Below are positions 19,583 through 29,244 of a stretch of 45,408 nt of DNA, one piece after another. This DNA comes from Sphingomonadales bacterium (lineage in GTDB: Bacteria; Pseudomonadota; Alphaproteobacteria; Sphingomonadales; Sphingomonadaceae). The stretch covers positions 1 to 45,408 of the forward strand of contig JADKHG010000015.1 of the NCBI GenBank assembly GCA_016721875.1, given 5' to 3'. A model generated the notes under the pieces. That model was not told the origin of the DNA, made no database searches, and saw nothing but the letters and a program-made list of their open reading frames with translations. The stretch's first letter is position 1, and each line of letters starts with the position of its first letter. Made by a program: the position numbers and the translations under genes.

Positions 19583-21292
19583 CTAAGTGCCTTGGTCCTC
19601 GCTGTCCGCGCACGGTACGAGGCTGAGCCAGATTTGGGGAGGCACCGGCAGGCGGTAATGTCGGCACGCCAACAGGACAATCGGCCAATGGCCAAGCTGG
19701 ATAGCCGACAATTTGCTGAAATTGTCGTTCGACGCACATTCCGTATCGACATACTCCCTCGTCTCGACGCCTTCGGCATCGACGGGAATATTCGACAACA
19801 TGTCGCCATGTCGGTCACTTCCTTGATAAAGCCCAGCCTCGCTGTCGCTGTCGGGAAACCACAGTTGGAAGTTGCAATGTTCCAGATGCTTGTTCTTGAA
19901 CTTGGCGAGCGTCGCCAGCGCATTGCCACTGCGATATCCGCCAGCCCATAACGCCAGAAGCGGGAAGAGGGTGCTGCCGCCTGTAGCTTCCTTGCGATAT
20001 TCATCGGTCTTTTCGGTCGGGTGTTCGACCAAATCCCAATAAGACCATTTGCATGTTGGATATGCACCATGCGTGCGATACGCAGCATAAGTCCGGTCCA
20101 CCAGCACATCGAGCCACGAACCAATCGCCTTTTTTAGACCCCCGTGAACGCCGAGCAGCATCAGCGCCAAAGCGATGTCGACCGCCTGTTCATCGCTAAT
20201 CGGCGATTGCAGCGCCGGATTATTGTCGATGAGGCCGAATAGCTGCATGGCGATGACATGGAGCGGATCATCTTCGGTGGTTTCCAGCGGCTCTGGTAGC
20301 GCACTTTGGCTCTTTGTCCAAGCGAGCCAAAGCCCGCGAAGGGCTATACGTCCCAGTATTTCATGCGTCTTGAGGTTGATGTCGAGGCTTGAAAATGATG
20401 GAACGGTCGCAGAAATCGCGTGCCGCTTGTCAACATGCGGAAGTATCTTGCTCGCCAGCTCGTCCCAAACCGCAAAATGAAGTTCGACCAGATCGTTGAA
20501 CACGATACCGGCATCGACCGCCTCGCGGCCTTTCTTGCCTATCATGCCGTTCAACAATTCCCATGCCCGCAAAACCGCATATTCGCTCGCACGGTAGGGA
20601 GCTTCGACATTGTTAGCTTCGCGGCCCCAAGTGAACAGCACCCAAAGGCACATGTAAATTTCCCGGGCCTTGGATATCCTTGCTACCTGTTTCTTTGCGG
20701 GCCGCTTAACAATCGCATCGACCAGCTTTTGAAAATGGGCGTAGGCGATGTCCGGCTCTTCGACCATCGCCGCAGCCTTACGAAGGTGCGAGAGCATGTC
20801 GCCAGTGAACATATCTTCGCGCAGGATGCCGCTCAGGATCAGGTCAGCCAGACGGTCGCCGTTCCATTCTTCGTAAGACACATTGGTCGTCGTGTTCGAC
20901 CGGATATAGCCGCGGACCTCTTGATGCACGGCCTCCTTGATGTCGCCGCCGAACACGAGGCAGATGACCACCCCGAGATTTTGATACTCGGATGGAATAC
21001 AGGTCGGTATATAGGCATCGCGGATTTCATTGAGCGACGAGCGCAGCGCCTGCGGCGTGCCGTCCCAATCCTGCCGGTTCAGGTCGCCCTGCTTGACCGA
21101 GAAAAGATAGATTTTGCGCTGACCATCATCGGCTGTGCCGACCGCAGCGACATCCACCCCATATTGTCGAGTGCCTCTGCCTGGACGCGAATAGACGGTG
21201 AACCCCATCTCGCTCAGGAGATTGGGCAGCATCGCATCCAGCTCTTCACGCTCTTTCAGCGAGGCCAGATATTCCTTGATAACAAGCTTCAT
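19583..21292 (-). CDS. PD-(D/E)XK-type nuclease with a long helical C-terminus
   Basis: 569 residues in one clean frame. The N-terminal 150 residues have a restriction-endonuclease-like pattern: LLSEMGFTVYSRPGRG, Asp47 in QYGVDVAAVG, then YLFSVKQGD with Lys67. The usual Glu/Gln two positions before the Lys is Ser, so activity must be tested rather than assumed. The remaining 400 residues are helical with no family I know. Its ATG overlaps the stop of the upstream gene (ATGA), a sign of paired synthesis. The pair sits in the defence block between two other candidate systems, which suggests a nuclease effector controlled by its partner. Confidence 0.55.
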   Translation of the reverse strand: MKLVIKEYLASLKEREELDAMLPNLLSEMGFTVYSRPGRGTRQYGVDVAAVGTADDGQRKIYLFSVKQGDLNRQDWDGTPQALRSSLNEIRDAYIPTCIPSEYQNLGVVICLVFGGDIKEAVHQEVRGYIRSNTTTNVSYEEWNGDRLADLILSGILREDMFTGDMLSHLRKAAAMVEEPDIAYAHFQKLVDAIVKRPAKKQVARISKAREIYMCLWVLFTWGREANNVEAPYRASEYAVLRAWELLNGMIGKKGREAVDAGIVFNDLVELHFAVWDELASKILPHVDKRHAISATVPSFSSLDINLKTHEILGRIALRGLWLAWTKSQSALPEPLETTEDDPLHVIAMQLFGLIDNNPALQSPISDEQAVDIALALMLLGVHGGLKKAIGSWLDVLVDRTYAAYRTHGAYPTCKWSYWDLVEHPTEKTDEYRKEATGGSTLFPLLALWAGGYRSGNALATLAKFKNKHLEHCNFQLWFPDSDSEAGLYQGSDRHGDMLSNIPVDAEGVETREYVDTECASNDNFSKLSAIQLGHWPIVLLACRHYRLPVPPQIWLSLVPCADSEDQGT

Positions 21293-23027
21293 GCGGCAAG
21301 CGATTCAGAACGAAGCTGCCGAAGCTGCATCTCGACGCCAAACGGGTCAATCGCTTGCAGGCGCGGCGCTTCCCAACTTGTGCTGAAGCCGCCCATCTTC
21401 ATTGCGTGGCGGTGGAGTTTGCCGTCCGCCCCGCGCTGATAGCTTATCGAACCATTGCCGTGCAGGATGATCGACTTTGAGATTAGCGACATCAGGACCG
21501 AGCTTTGTTCGGCCTGCTTTTGAATCTGACGCATTCGTTCGCTTTGTTGCTTGCGCTCGATCAATCGCTCCCTTTCCGAAGGTTCAAGTTCTTTTACAAA
21601 ACCGACGGCGCGCAGGTCATCGAGATAAGCGTCCAGCTTCGCAACCGCGCGGTGGATATGCGGCTTGGCGCGATCCTTCGGGCCTTTGACGCGGGCAGAC
21701 AGATGATCGCGCAGCTCGCCAGAATAGTTGAGCAGCAGCGGCTCGAAGAGGAGATCGCCGATCGTTTCTGCCATCGCACTTTTTACCGAGCGCAATACGC
21801 AAATGATGAGCGACGCCGCCGTTATCGGGTGGAAGAAGAACCAGCCCACCGCTTTGCGCGCAAGAAACAGCGCTTCATTGTCGCTGAGTGCATACGTGCT
21901 GATATCGACCTCGAAAATGGTCGGCTCGCGCGCTGACCCGCCCAGCAGAGATGACATATGCGAGGCAAGCTCTTGGTTGCCGCTCATCAGCCAACGCACG
22001 GCCATGTCTTCTGCGAGAGCGCGGTCCTTCGTTGTCAGCGCATGACCGACGCTATCGAATTGCTTGAAGCTGAGCGTGTCGGGATTGGCTTGGAAGATCG
22101 CTTCCAGAAACTCTGAAACGCGCTGGCCTTTTCCCATTTTCACCAACTGCGACAGGCCGACATCCACTGATTTGATACTGCCATGGTTTGAAGGCTTCAC
22201 GTCTTCCAACGCCTCTAGCAGCACTTCCAGCATGGCGTCGCTCAAATGCTCGCGATGGCTGAAAAGCGCCGAGGCGCAGTGATGCAGAACCCGTTCGCCG
22301 TATAGCTCGACGGCTTTGGACATCAGAACCAAGGCCTTCTTGTGCAGCTTTTTGGGGGATTGAGCATACAGCCCTAGCGTCGCTGCAAGTATATGCGTGC
22401 GGATCAGATCGTCTGTTTCGCTTACGACCAGTTCCCCAGTGACGCTAGCGCTTTGCGGGCGAGGTCGATTGCCGTGCCGCTTTCAATCCTCGACAGCGCC
22501 GTTAGCGCGCCCATGCGCAACTCCGGCGCGTTGCGCACAAAAGCGATTGCGCATTCCATATAATTGCGCAGGTCCAGCTTTGCTCCGGCTTCGAGTGTCA
22601 GCGACAGATAATCCTTTGCGTCCGCGTCACCGGCTTCGATGAGCGCCAGAGCAAGCGTAGGACGATCAGGTTGTGCCGCGCACCAATCCCGATACGCTGT
22701 GTTGGGCTGATATGCGGCCCCGTCATCGCCGCCTGCCGTTACTAGTGCCGACACAGCAACCATGAGCGGCTTCGGTTCGACTTCGAGGCGCGTGATAGCT
22801 GAGCAATAGAATTGCTGGAGGGTGAAAAATTGAAAGCCTTTGGCTTCTTCTAGCGCCTCAGCCGTCAAAACGCCCAATAGATCGAGCGTACCATTGTTAT
22901 GCAGATCGACCGCCAGCGTTACAAAGGCAGCATCATCTGCGTCATTACCACGCTCATAATTGTCGACAATGAACCTATGCAGCGTTCCGCCACTTGCTTG
23001 GTTTATGAGCTCGTTTGCTTGAATCAT
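21289..23027 (-). CDS. Alpha-helical-repeat (HEAT-like) partner protein, one frameshift
   Basis: About 579 residues. Successive helix pairs such as MECAIAFVRNAPELRMGALTA and TAIDLARKALASLG look like HEAT or ARM repeats, which bind proteins or nucleic acid. A shift near 22,430 divides it; after ALASLG the other frame continues ELVVSETDDLIRTHILAATL and then the second half (LYGERVLHHCASALFSHREH). The C-terminal third has a charged coiled segment (ERERLIERKQQSERMRQI). The start is the ATG at 23027 with GAGG six bases upstream. It is translationally coupled to the nuclease gene behind it. No known family is recognised; a sensor or inhibitor role is inferred from the pairing. Confidence 0.5.
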
Positions 23028-23666
23028 CCTATGCCTCTAACTGTCGTCCGGCCTTCAGTCACTATCACCACATTGCCGAGAATCTTAATGGCGCATTCCG
23101 ACCATTCACAAAATATTATTTTAGCATGATTGGCGCTGCCCTTCAGGCGACCCGCTCTATTCGCTGCGCGAACCAAGCCTGTAGTCTTGGCCCTACGGGT
23201 GACGATCGGGAGCGCGGGCAAATGAGCGGGATTTTCTAAGGACGCACTCTGTCCCGCGCTGCGCGCTCCTGAGGGTGCGGCGTTTTTTGGCTGACCCGCA
23301 GGCACTCTTGCCTCTCTCCTGGCCGGACGCCCGCTGGCCCACAGGCCCGCGCGCAGGACGTCCGGCTGGCGTCTCGCCGTGCAAGGGTGCCGTTCCTGTT
23401 CGGCCGCTGCGCGGCGATATTCTTTCAATGATATTCGACTGATTTTGGACGGCGCGGGTGCGCCGGCGTTTTTGTGGCCGTCCCCGAAGAGGGGGATGGG
23501 CGGCGCTTCCGGCTAGGCCCGCCGCGCTCAGGCGCAACCCGCAAGCGGGTCTTTCACTCTGTTACAGCCTTACAGGTGCGCCTGATCGCGCCGGGCCTCT
23601 TGGTCGCTCTTTGCCGCCCACCCCCCTCTCCGGGGTCGGTGTGGTTTTTAGGGCGAGGAGGCTGTG
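23028..23666. other. Long leader upstream of ardC
   Basis: About 640 bases without a convincing gene. The left part must contain the leftward promoter of the helical-repeat gene. From about 23,200 the sequence becomes rich in G and C with many short inverted pieces (for example GCCGCTGCGCGGC near 23,402). The right end carries GAGGAG at 23,655, the ribosome-binding site of ardC. Similar long leaders precede other plasmid-type genes in this element (27,283-27,869). Confidence 0.5.
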
Positions 23667-24641
23667 ATGGCGGTTGGCAATCGGAAACGTGGTTTTGGCG
23701 GCAAGGCTAAAACGACGCTACGCGCCGCGCGCGGGAGCGATAGCCCGCGCGTTTCGCTTTATGACGAGGTGACGGCCAAGATCATTGCCCAGCTTGAAGC
23801 GGGTCGCTTCCCGTGGGCGCAGCCGTGGAGTTCGGCGGCAGCCGTGCCGGGACTCCCCCGCAACGCGGTTTCGGGGCGTCCCTATTCGGGCGTCAATGTT
23901 CTCATTCTGTGGGGCGCGGTCATTGAAGGCTGTTACCCTTCACAGGATTGGTTGACCTTCCGGCAGGCGCTGGCCGCTGGCGGATGCGTCCGCAAGGGTG
24001 AGCGCGGGCATACGATTTTCTATGCCGACCGCTTCACGCCCGAAGATGGACGCGAGGGTGGCGACGCGCCGGAGGGCGAACCCCGTTCAATTGCGTTCCT
24101 CAAACGCTTTGTCGTGTTCAACGCGGCGCAGTGTGACGGACTGCCCGAGCGGCTGACAGCCGACCCCACGCCGTTACCGGCCCGCGAACAGCATGAGGGC
24201 GCGGAAGCATTGATTGCCGCGACGGGTGCGGATTTCCGCATCGGCGGCGCGCGCGCCTTTTATGATGTGGGCGGCGATTATGTGCAGGTGCCGCCGCAAC
24301 CGGCGTTCACCCATCAAATCGACTTCTACCGGACGGCCCTGCACGAACTTGGCCATTGGGCGGGAAGTAGCGCGCGGCTGGCGCGCGACCAGTCAGGGCG
24401 GTTCGGTTCTGCACTCTATGCGCGGGAAGAACTGTGCGCCGAACTGGCATCGGCTTATCTTTGCGCTGCGCTTGGGATAGTCCCCACCGTTCGCCATGCC
24501 GACTATCTCGGCTCTTGGCTTACGGTGTTGCGCGCCGACAATCGCGCCATTTTCAAGGCGGCATCGCAAGCCAGCAAGGCAGCAGATTTTCTGTTGGCGT
24601 TCGTTCGGGAGAGCGAATCCACCTTGGCGCGGGCGGCATGA
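23667..24641 (+). CDS. ardC: ArdC-type antirestriction protein (ssDNA-binding plus zincin)
   Basis: 324 residues. The N-terminal domain (residues about 25-150; SLYDEVTAKIIAQLEAGRFP, NVLILW, GCVRKGERG) is the ArdC-like single-stranded-DNA-binding domain. The C-terminal domain is a zinc metallopeptidase with HELGH in ALHELGHWAGSS and the later EELCAELASAY helix holding the third ligand. ArdC proteins protect incoming conjugative DNA from restriction. The start at 23667 has GAGGAG six bases upstream. It overlaps the next small gene by four bases and heads the plasmid-type block that ends with the ParB-like gene. Confidence 0.92.
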   Translation: MAVGNRKRGFGGKAKTTLRAARGSDSPRVSLYDEVTAKIIAQLEAGRFPWAQPWSSAAAVPGLPRNAVSGRPYSGVNVLILWGAVIEGCYPSQDWLTFRQALAAGGCVRKGERGHTIFYADRFTPEDGREGGDAPEGEPRSIAFLKRFVVFNAAQCDGLPERLTADPTPLPAREQHEGAEALIAATGADFRIGGARAFYDVGGDYVQVPPQPAFTHQIDFYRTALHELGHWAGSSARLARDQSGRFGSALYAREELCAELASAYLCAALGIVPTVRHADYLGSWLTVLRADNRAIFKAASQASKAADFLLAFVRESESTLARAA

Positions 24642-24847
24642 GCGCCGCGCTTCCTTCCAAAGACCGGCTGGCATCCGAGCAGACCCCCATCGGTGAGCAG
24701 ACGCTTGTTTACGGGGTTGCGCCGATCACGCCCCGCGACCGGCTGGCCTTGCGCGCCAACGCGCCGCTGGAGCCGCGCAAGGCGCAGCGCCCCGCCGATC
24801 ACGGCCTGTTCGACACCAACGCCCGCAATCAGATCGAGATGTTTTGA
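24638..24847 (+). CDS. Small protein coupled to ardC
   Basis: 69 residues, basic and proline-rich, ending in HGLFDTNARNQIEMF. The ATG overlaps the ardC stop (ATGA). Small proteins of this size are common in this position between ardC and the DUF2958 gene in sphingomonad plasmids and integrative elements (from memory). No domain is seen; function unknown. Confidence 0.6.
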   Translation: MSAALPSKDRLASEQTPIGEQTLVYGVAPITPRDRLALRANAPLEPRKAQRPADHGLFDTNARNQIEMF

Positions 24848-24860
24848 CGGAGGAATTCCC

Positions 24861-25254
24861 ATGCTTTTGCTTCACCCAAGACCAGCGCGCCCGCCTCATC
24901 GCCAACGGCAAAAGCCGTGGCGATCATGTGCCGGTCGTCAAATTTTTCTCGCCAGTTGGCGCTGCCACTTGGCTGTTTTCCGAACTGGACGAGGACGGCG
25001 ACATATTGTTCGGGCTTTGCGATCTTGGCTTTGGTTGCCCCGAAATGGGTTCGGCCAGCCTTGCCGAGATTGCGGCGGTGTCGCTGCCGTTCGGCCTCAC
25101 CATCGAGCGCGACCTTTGTTTTGAAGGGCGCTTCCCGCTGACCATTTATGCCGATGCCGCCCGCTTGGCGGGCAGCATCACCGAGGACGAGGCGCGGCTT
25201 GAGGCCGCAGCCGTCGCCCGCGCCAGCGAACTTTCAGAGCTTCCGCCACCTTGA
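24861..25254 (+). CDS. DUF2958 protein, shifted just after the start
   Basis: About 130 residues. The body (LIANGKSRGDHVPVVKFFSP, ATWLFSELDEDG, LFGLCDLGFGCPEMG) is a clear DUF2958 domain, a family of unknown function found with ArdC and ParB-like genes on plasmids and ICEs. An excellent ribosome-binding site, GGAGGAA at 24,849-24,855, points to the ATG at 24861, but from there the frame is wrong by one base until about 24,874. Removing one base gives MLLLTQDQRARLIANG, the usual family start. A TTG at 24844 is in frame with the body but lies in front of this site. I therefore infer an error of one base. Confidence 0.85.
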
Positions 25255-25370
25255 CCCCAAGGTGGCGGCAGACCCCGCACGTTCACCCCCGGACGTGCGG
25301 ACAACCGGCCCCATCCTCACCGCCCCCTCAAGATGCCCCGAGGATGGGGCCACCCAACGGAGTAAGTGAC

Positions 25371-27197
25371 ATGAAACTTGACCATATCGCCCTTGACCGG
25401 CTTTCAATCTCTCCCGCCAATATGCGGAGCGGCAAGAAGCCGCCCGACATTAGCGGCATTCTGCCATCCATCCGTACGCGTGGCATTATTATGCCGCTGT
25501 TGGTGCGGCCCAATGGCAGCGACACGACATTCGAGATTGTGGCGGGAAGCCGCCGCTTCCTCGCCGCGCAAACTGTTGCGACCGAGAGCGGCGTTGCCGA
25601 GCCGCTGCCCTGCGCGATCATGGAGGCAGGCGACGATGCCGCCGCGCTCGAAGCGTCATTGATTGAAAACCTTGCGCGGCTTGCACCCGACGAGGTGACG
25701 CAGTGGGAATCGTTCACGCGGTTGGTCAAGGAAGGCCGGACGCCCGACGAAATTTCCATGACGTTCGGGATGCCCGAACTGACCGTCAAGCGCATCTTGG
25801 CGCTTGGCAATTTGCTGCCGCGCATCCGTCAGCTTTACCGCGCCGAGGAAATCGACGCGACCAGCGTTCGCCATCTGACGCTGGCGACCAAGGCGCAGCA
25901 GAAAACATGGCTGGCGCTCTATGACGACCCGCAATCGTCCATCCCCAAGGGCCACCAGTTGAAAGCGTGGCTGTTCGGCGGTGCGTCCATATCAACCAGC
26001 GTCGCGCTGTTCGACCTTGAAACCTATCAGGGCCGTATCGTCAAAGACCTGTTCGAGAAGGACGGCTATTTCGGGGATTTGCGCGAGTTCGAGGACGCGC
26101 AGCGCGCGGCCATCGAGGAACGCAAGGCTGCGTATATCGGGGACGGATGGAGCGATGTTGTCGTTTTGCCCGATGGGCAATACTTCCATCGCTACGAGTT
26201 CGCGGCCACGCCGAAGCGCAAAGGCGGGCGGGTCTATGTGACCATTGCCCATAATGGCGAGGTGGCGTTTCACGAGGGCTATCTGACCGAGCGCGAAGCA
26301 AAGCGCATCGCCAAAGGCGAAGCGCCCGAAGGGCAGACCAACATGACCCGCCCCGAAATCACCGCAGCCATGACCAGCTATATCGACCTGCACCGCCATG
26401 CGGCGGTGCGGTCGGCGCTTGCCGCCAATACCGGCGTGGCGCTGCGCGTCATGGTCGCTCACGCAATTTGCGGTTCGCCGCTGTGGGGCGTGAGGGTTCA
26501 AGATCAGCGCAGCCGAAACGAAGCGATCACCGAGAGCATCGAAACCAGCGTTGCCGAAGCCCGCTTCGACGAGCGCCGCCGCGCGGTGCTTGGCGTGTTG
26601 GGATTTGACCCCGACGAGCCAAGCGTCACTTTGGGCCATGAACCGAGGAATGGTCCAAGCGGGCTGTTCCTGCGCTTGCTGGAATTGCCAGACGCCGTTG
26701 TCATGGAGGTTCTCGGCATCGTCATGGCCGAGACACTGGCAAGCGGAACCGGACTCATCGAAACCATTGGCCTTCACCTTGGCGTCAAGATGGCCGACTA
26801 TTGGGTGGCGGATGATGCCTTTTATGCGCTTGTCCGCGACCGCGAGGTTTTGACCGAAGTGTTGCGCGAGGTTGGCGGCGATACCGTGGCGCAGGCCCAT
26901 GCCGCCGAGAAGGGCAAGACGATCAAGTCTGTCATCAATGACTATCTGACCGGCAGCAATGATCGCGGCAAGGTCGAGCAATGGGTGCCGCGCTGGATGG
27001 CTTTCCCGCCATCGGCTTACACGCAGCGCGGCGGCGTGGCGACGGTTGCCGCCGCCAGCCGTGCGGCACGGCTGGCGGAACCGGAGGTTCCGCTTGATCC
27101 TGACCCCGCTGCCGTTGCGGCGGAGGCGGTCGAAGGCGGCGATGCCGACGAAGCCGAAGCGATTGAGGACATGGAAGAGCAGCGGCTTGCCGCGTGA
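25371..27197 (+). CDS. ParB/RepB-like nuclease-domain protein (plasmid/ICE type)
   Basis: 608 residues, twice as long as chromosomal ParB. The N-terminal ParB/Sulfiredoxin-like domain is clear (LSISPANMR, GIIMPLLVRP, FEIVAGSRRFLAA, SLIENLARL), followed by a helix-turn-helix region (TPDEISMTFGMPELTVKRIL). The remaining 400 residues, with an acidic C-terminal tail (GDADEAEAIEDMEEQ), are typical of the accessory ParB family on mobile elements. Likely roles are element stability or gene regulation. GGAG lies eight bases before the ATG at 25371. A strong terminator follows. Confidence 0.88.
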   Translation: MKLDHIALDRLSISPANMRSGKKPPDISGILPSIRTRGIIMPLLVRPNGSDTTFEIVAGSRRFLAAQTVATESGVAEPLPCAIMEAGDDAAALEASLIENLARLAPDEVTQWESFTRLVKEGRTPDEISMTFGMPELTVKRILALGNLLPRIRQLYRAEEIDATSVRHLTLATKAQQKTWLALYDDPQSSIPKGHQLKAWLFGGASISTSVALFDLETYQGRIVKDLFEKDGYFGDLREFEDAQRAAIEERKAAYIGDGWSDVVVLPDGQYFHRYEFAATPKRKGGRVYVTIAHNGEVAFHEGYLTEREAKRIAKGEAPEGQTNMTRPEITAAMTSYIDLHRHAAVRSALAANTGVALRVMVAHAICGSPLWGVRVQDQRSRNEAITESIETSVAEARFDERRRAVLGVLGFDPDEPSVTLGHEPRNGPSGLFLRLLELPDAVVMEVLGIVMAETLASGTGLIETIGLHLGVKMADYWVADDAFYALVRDREVLTEVLREVGGDTVAQAHAAEKGKTIKSVINDYLTGSNDRGKVEQWVPRWMAFPPSAYTQRGGVATVAAASRAARLAEPEVPLDPDPAAVAAEAVEGGDADEAEAIEDMEEQRLAA

Positions 27198-27204
27198 CGA
27201 GTGA

Positions 27205-27236
27205 GCGGGCGGCTTTGAGCCGCCCGCGCTTGTTTT
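27205..27236 (+). terminator. Rho-independent terminator after the ParB-like gene
   Basis: GCGGGCGGCT and AGCCGCCCGC form a perfect 10-bp stem with a TTG loop, followed by GCTTGTTTTC. It lies eight bases after the stop codon of the ParB-like gene. Confidence 0.85.
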
Positions 27237-27253
27237 CATTCCGAGCGCCACAA

Positions 27254-27282
27254 AGCCCCGACCGGCAATGCCGGACGGGGCT
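27254..27282. terminator. Second hairpin, AGCCCCG type
   Basis: AGCCCCG and CGGGGCT enclose an inner CGGC/GCCG pair, giving a 29-base hairpin without a T-run. Its sequence nearly matches the terminator after the DUF736 gene (28208-28241), so the two are probably copies of one element. Confidence 0.6.
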
Positions 27283-27869
27283 GGCTGCATTGTCAGCCGC
27301 AGTCCGGTTAGGCGAGCACCAGAGCAGATGAGGTGATACCAGTCGCCGTCAGAGAACAATCTGGCAGATCGGCGCATGGCCGGTCGTCATTTTGGCCGGA
27401 TGGTTCGCGGCCTGCGCTGTGGTGGTAGGCCAGCTTTCCGATTGGCATCAGCCACGAGCTTCGCTGGGACGGTGCATCCTCGTCGCTCACCGGCAGACTA
27501 TGCGTTCAGGTTCGGCAAGCCCATGCTGGCAGTTTGGCGGATTGCGTCAATGGCCCCGACATTGAACGCGCGCATACACATTTGCCAAATATCCTTGCGT
27601 CCGATTGCCAGAACCGCGCTCACCCACGGCCTCGTCAATGGCTTTGGTTGGCAGCGGACGGCTGCGCCTCTTGCCCCTTGCTGCAACGGTGCAGCCCAAA
27701 GTTTCTTCCCCTGGGCTGCGCCCATTCCTCGCGGAACCAAGAAACCCCGGTCTGCACCGTCCTCCACTGCGTTGCGGCCCTGCGGGTGCAGCAGGGCAAG
27801 CCCCTGCCTTTAACCAGCCATCGAGGCCGCGAATGAGCGCGGGGTTCGACCAACACAAGGAACTGAATC
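27283..27869. other. Long leader upstream of the DUF736 gene
   Basis: No convincing gene in about 590 bases. Reading frames up to 145 codons exist on the plus strand, but their residues (many Arg, Ser, Pro, Cys) look like noise from GC-rich DNA. A long untranslated leader is typical for highly expressed DUF736 genes. AAGGAAC at 27,856 is a possible ribosome-binding site for the next gene. Confidence 0.5.
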
Positions 27870-28196
27870 ATGGCAAATATCGGCACATTCAAAAAGTCCG
27901 GCGACACCAACTACACCGGCGAAATCGTCACGATGAGCTTGCAGAAGAAGAACGTCACCATCGTCGCCGAGGAAGCGAGCGAGAAGGAAAACGCCCCCTC
28001 GCACCGGGTGTTCGTGGCGAAGGCCGAAATCGGCGCAGCCTGGACCAAGACCAGCAAGGAAGGCCGCGACTATCTCTCGATCAAGCTCGACGATCCCAGC
28101 TTCAACGCCCCGATCTTCGCCAGCCTGTTCGCCGACGAAGATGGCAAGACCTTCAACCTGATCTGGTCACGCGCCCGCACCTCGAACGGCAACTGA
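27870..28196 (+). CDS. DUF736 family protein
   Basis: 108 residues with the family start MANIGTFKKSGD and the conserved PSFNAPIFASLF near the end. DUF736 proteins are small beta-rich proteins found almost only on plasmids and integrative elements of alphaproteobacteria; their role is unknown. The gene is followed at once by a terminator. Confidence 0.93.
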   Translation: MANIGTFKKSGDTNYTGEIVTMSLQKKNVTIVAEEASEKENAPSHRVFVAKAEIGAAWTKTSKEGRDYLSIKLDDPSFNAPIFASLFADEDGKTFNLIWSRARTSNGN

Positions 28197-28207
28197 CCAC
28201 CGCACCC

Positions 28208-28241
28208 AAGCCCCGCCCGGCACTGCCGGACGGGGCTTTGT
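28208..28241 (+). terminator. Rho-independent terminator after DUF736
   Basis: AAGCCCCG (28208-28215) and CGGGGCTT (28231-28238) form a stem, extended inside by CCGGCA/TGCCGG, followed by TTG. It lies 12 bases past the stop codon. Confidence 0.85.
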
Positions 28242-28318
28242 CGTGCTGGCCGCGATTAAGCTCGGGCCTGAGGTCAGAGTGTCATGTCTGAAGCGAGCTG
28301 TTCTGATAGGAGGCTCGG

Positions 28319-29128
28319 ATGCGGCATCACTACGTCCCACAATTCCTTCTCCGCCGCTGGACAGACACCGCAGGGAAGCTGCGTATCTACAAAATGCGCG
28401 ACGGTCGCCTGACGCGAAAGGACATGGGGCCGAAATCCACCGGCTACGAGAACGGGCTCTATGCGCTCGTTGCCGGGGTGTTGGGGTTTCCCGAAGATCA
28501 TCTGGAGAAGCGACTGTTCGGCCCGATTGACAATAATGCTGCCGTGGCCTTGGACAAGATAGAGCGGCGCGCCGTTCTGACCGACGATGACCATATCGCT
28601 TGGACGTTCTTCCTTTGCTCGCTTCGTATACGCCAACCCGATGTTCTCGAATTCTTGCGGACAGAGGGGAAGCAGCATCACGCAGAGATACTGGCTAAGT
28701 TGGACAAGGTTTTGCCGGTGCCCCGAACACCGAGCAGTGGTTCAACCGTCACTTCCCTGGCACCATTGATGCGGCGACTCTCACCTCATGGCTTCCGCGC
28801 ATGATCCTGCACGACGACGTCGCCGATCGGTTCAGCAGCTTGCACTGGTGGTGCCGCGAGTTCGAGGCAGACGCGCCAAAGCTGTTGCTGTCGGATTTAC
28901 CCCTTCATTGGGAAGGCGGGTTCAATCAGCCGGGCTTCATCATCCAATTGCCAATCGGCCCAGATCGCATCTTTTTCGGCACCGCCTCGACTGAAACCGA
29001 GCAGATACTTGGAGCGATGCCTGCTGATGTGCTGATCCCGCGCGTCAACCGCTCGACGCTGGCATCTTCTTCGCAACGATTTTGGGCACGACGGATGGTG
29101 CCTCGACGCGTTCGTCAAGCCCCCGTGA
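28319..29128 (+). CDS. DUF4238 protein, two frameshifts
   Basis: About 269 residues. The N-terminus MRHHYVPQFLLRRW is the hallmark of DUF4238, a family of unknown function found in mobile and defence regions. The frame changes near 28,713 (after KLDKVL), giving AGAPNTEQWFNRHFPGTIDA in the right frame, then LLLSDLPLHW and FGTASTETEQIL. It changes again near 29,083, so that SQRF continues as GHDGWCLDAFVKPP and stops at 29,128. AGGAGG at 28,310-28,315 is a strong ribosome-binding site. It lies between the DUF736 terminator and the oriT region, so it is independent cargo with its own promoter in the 80-bp gap. Confidence 0.75.
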
Positions 29129-29244
29129 TGGCAAGAATGTCGGCCTTTCGCTTGCCCTGGAACCGAAAGCCGCCAGAAGATTGGACGAAAGCGGTGCTTA
29201 GCCGAACCCCGTCGAAGGGCAGCGCCGTTTCGGCGCGCGGATGA
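29128..29244 (+). CDS. Very small coupled reading frame
   Basis: 38 codons starting at the ATG that overlaps the DUF4238 stop (TGATG) and ending in a stop that overlaps the ATG of the DUF1289 gene. The residues are basic (MARMSAFRLPWNRKPPEDW). The double overlap suggests a real translated link, but the sequence is too short to identify. Confidence 0.3.
   Translation: MARMSAFRLPWNRKPPEDWTKAVLSRTPSKGSAVSARG

Noticed and set aside
20420..21439. A 339-codon plus-strand frame
   Set aside because: It is opposite the nuclease gene, which has a better start, coupling to its neighbour and protein-like composition.
25992..27377. A 461-codon minus-strand frame
   Set aside because: It lies opposite the clear ParB-like gene, and runs through its terminator.
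27376..27813. A 145-codon plus-strand frame before DUF736
   Set aside because: Composition is noise-like (Arg, Ser, Pro, Cys), it has no ribosome-binding site and no known motif.
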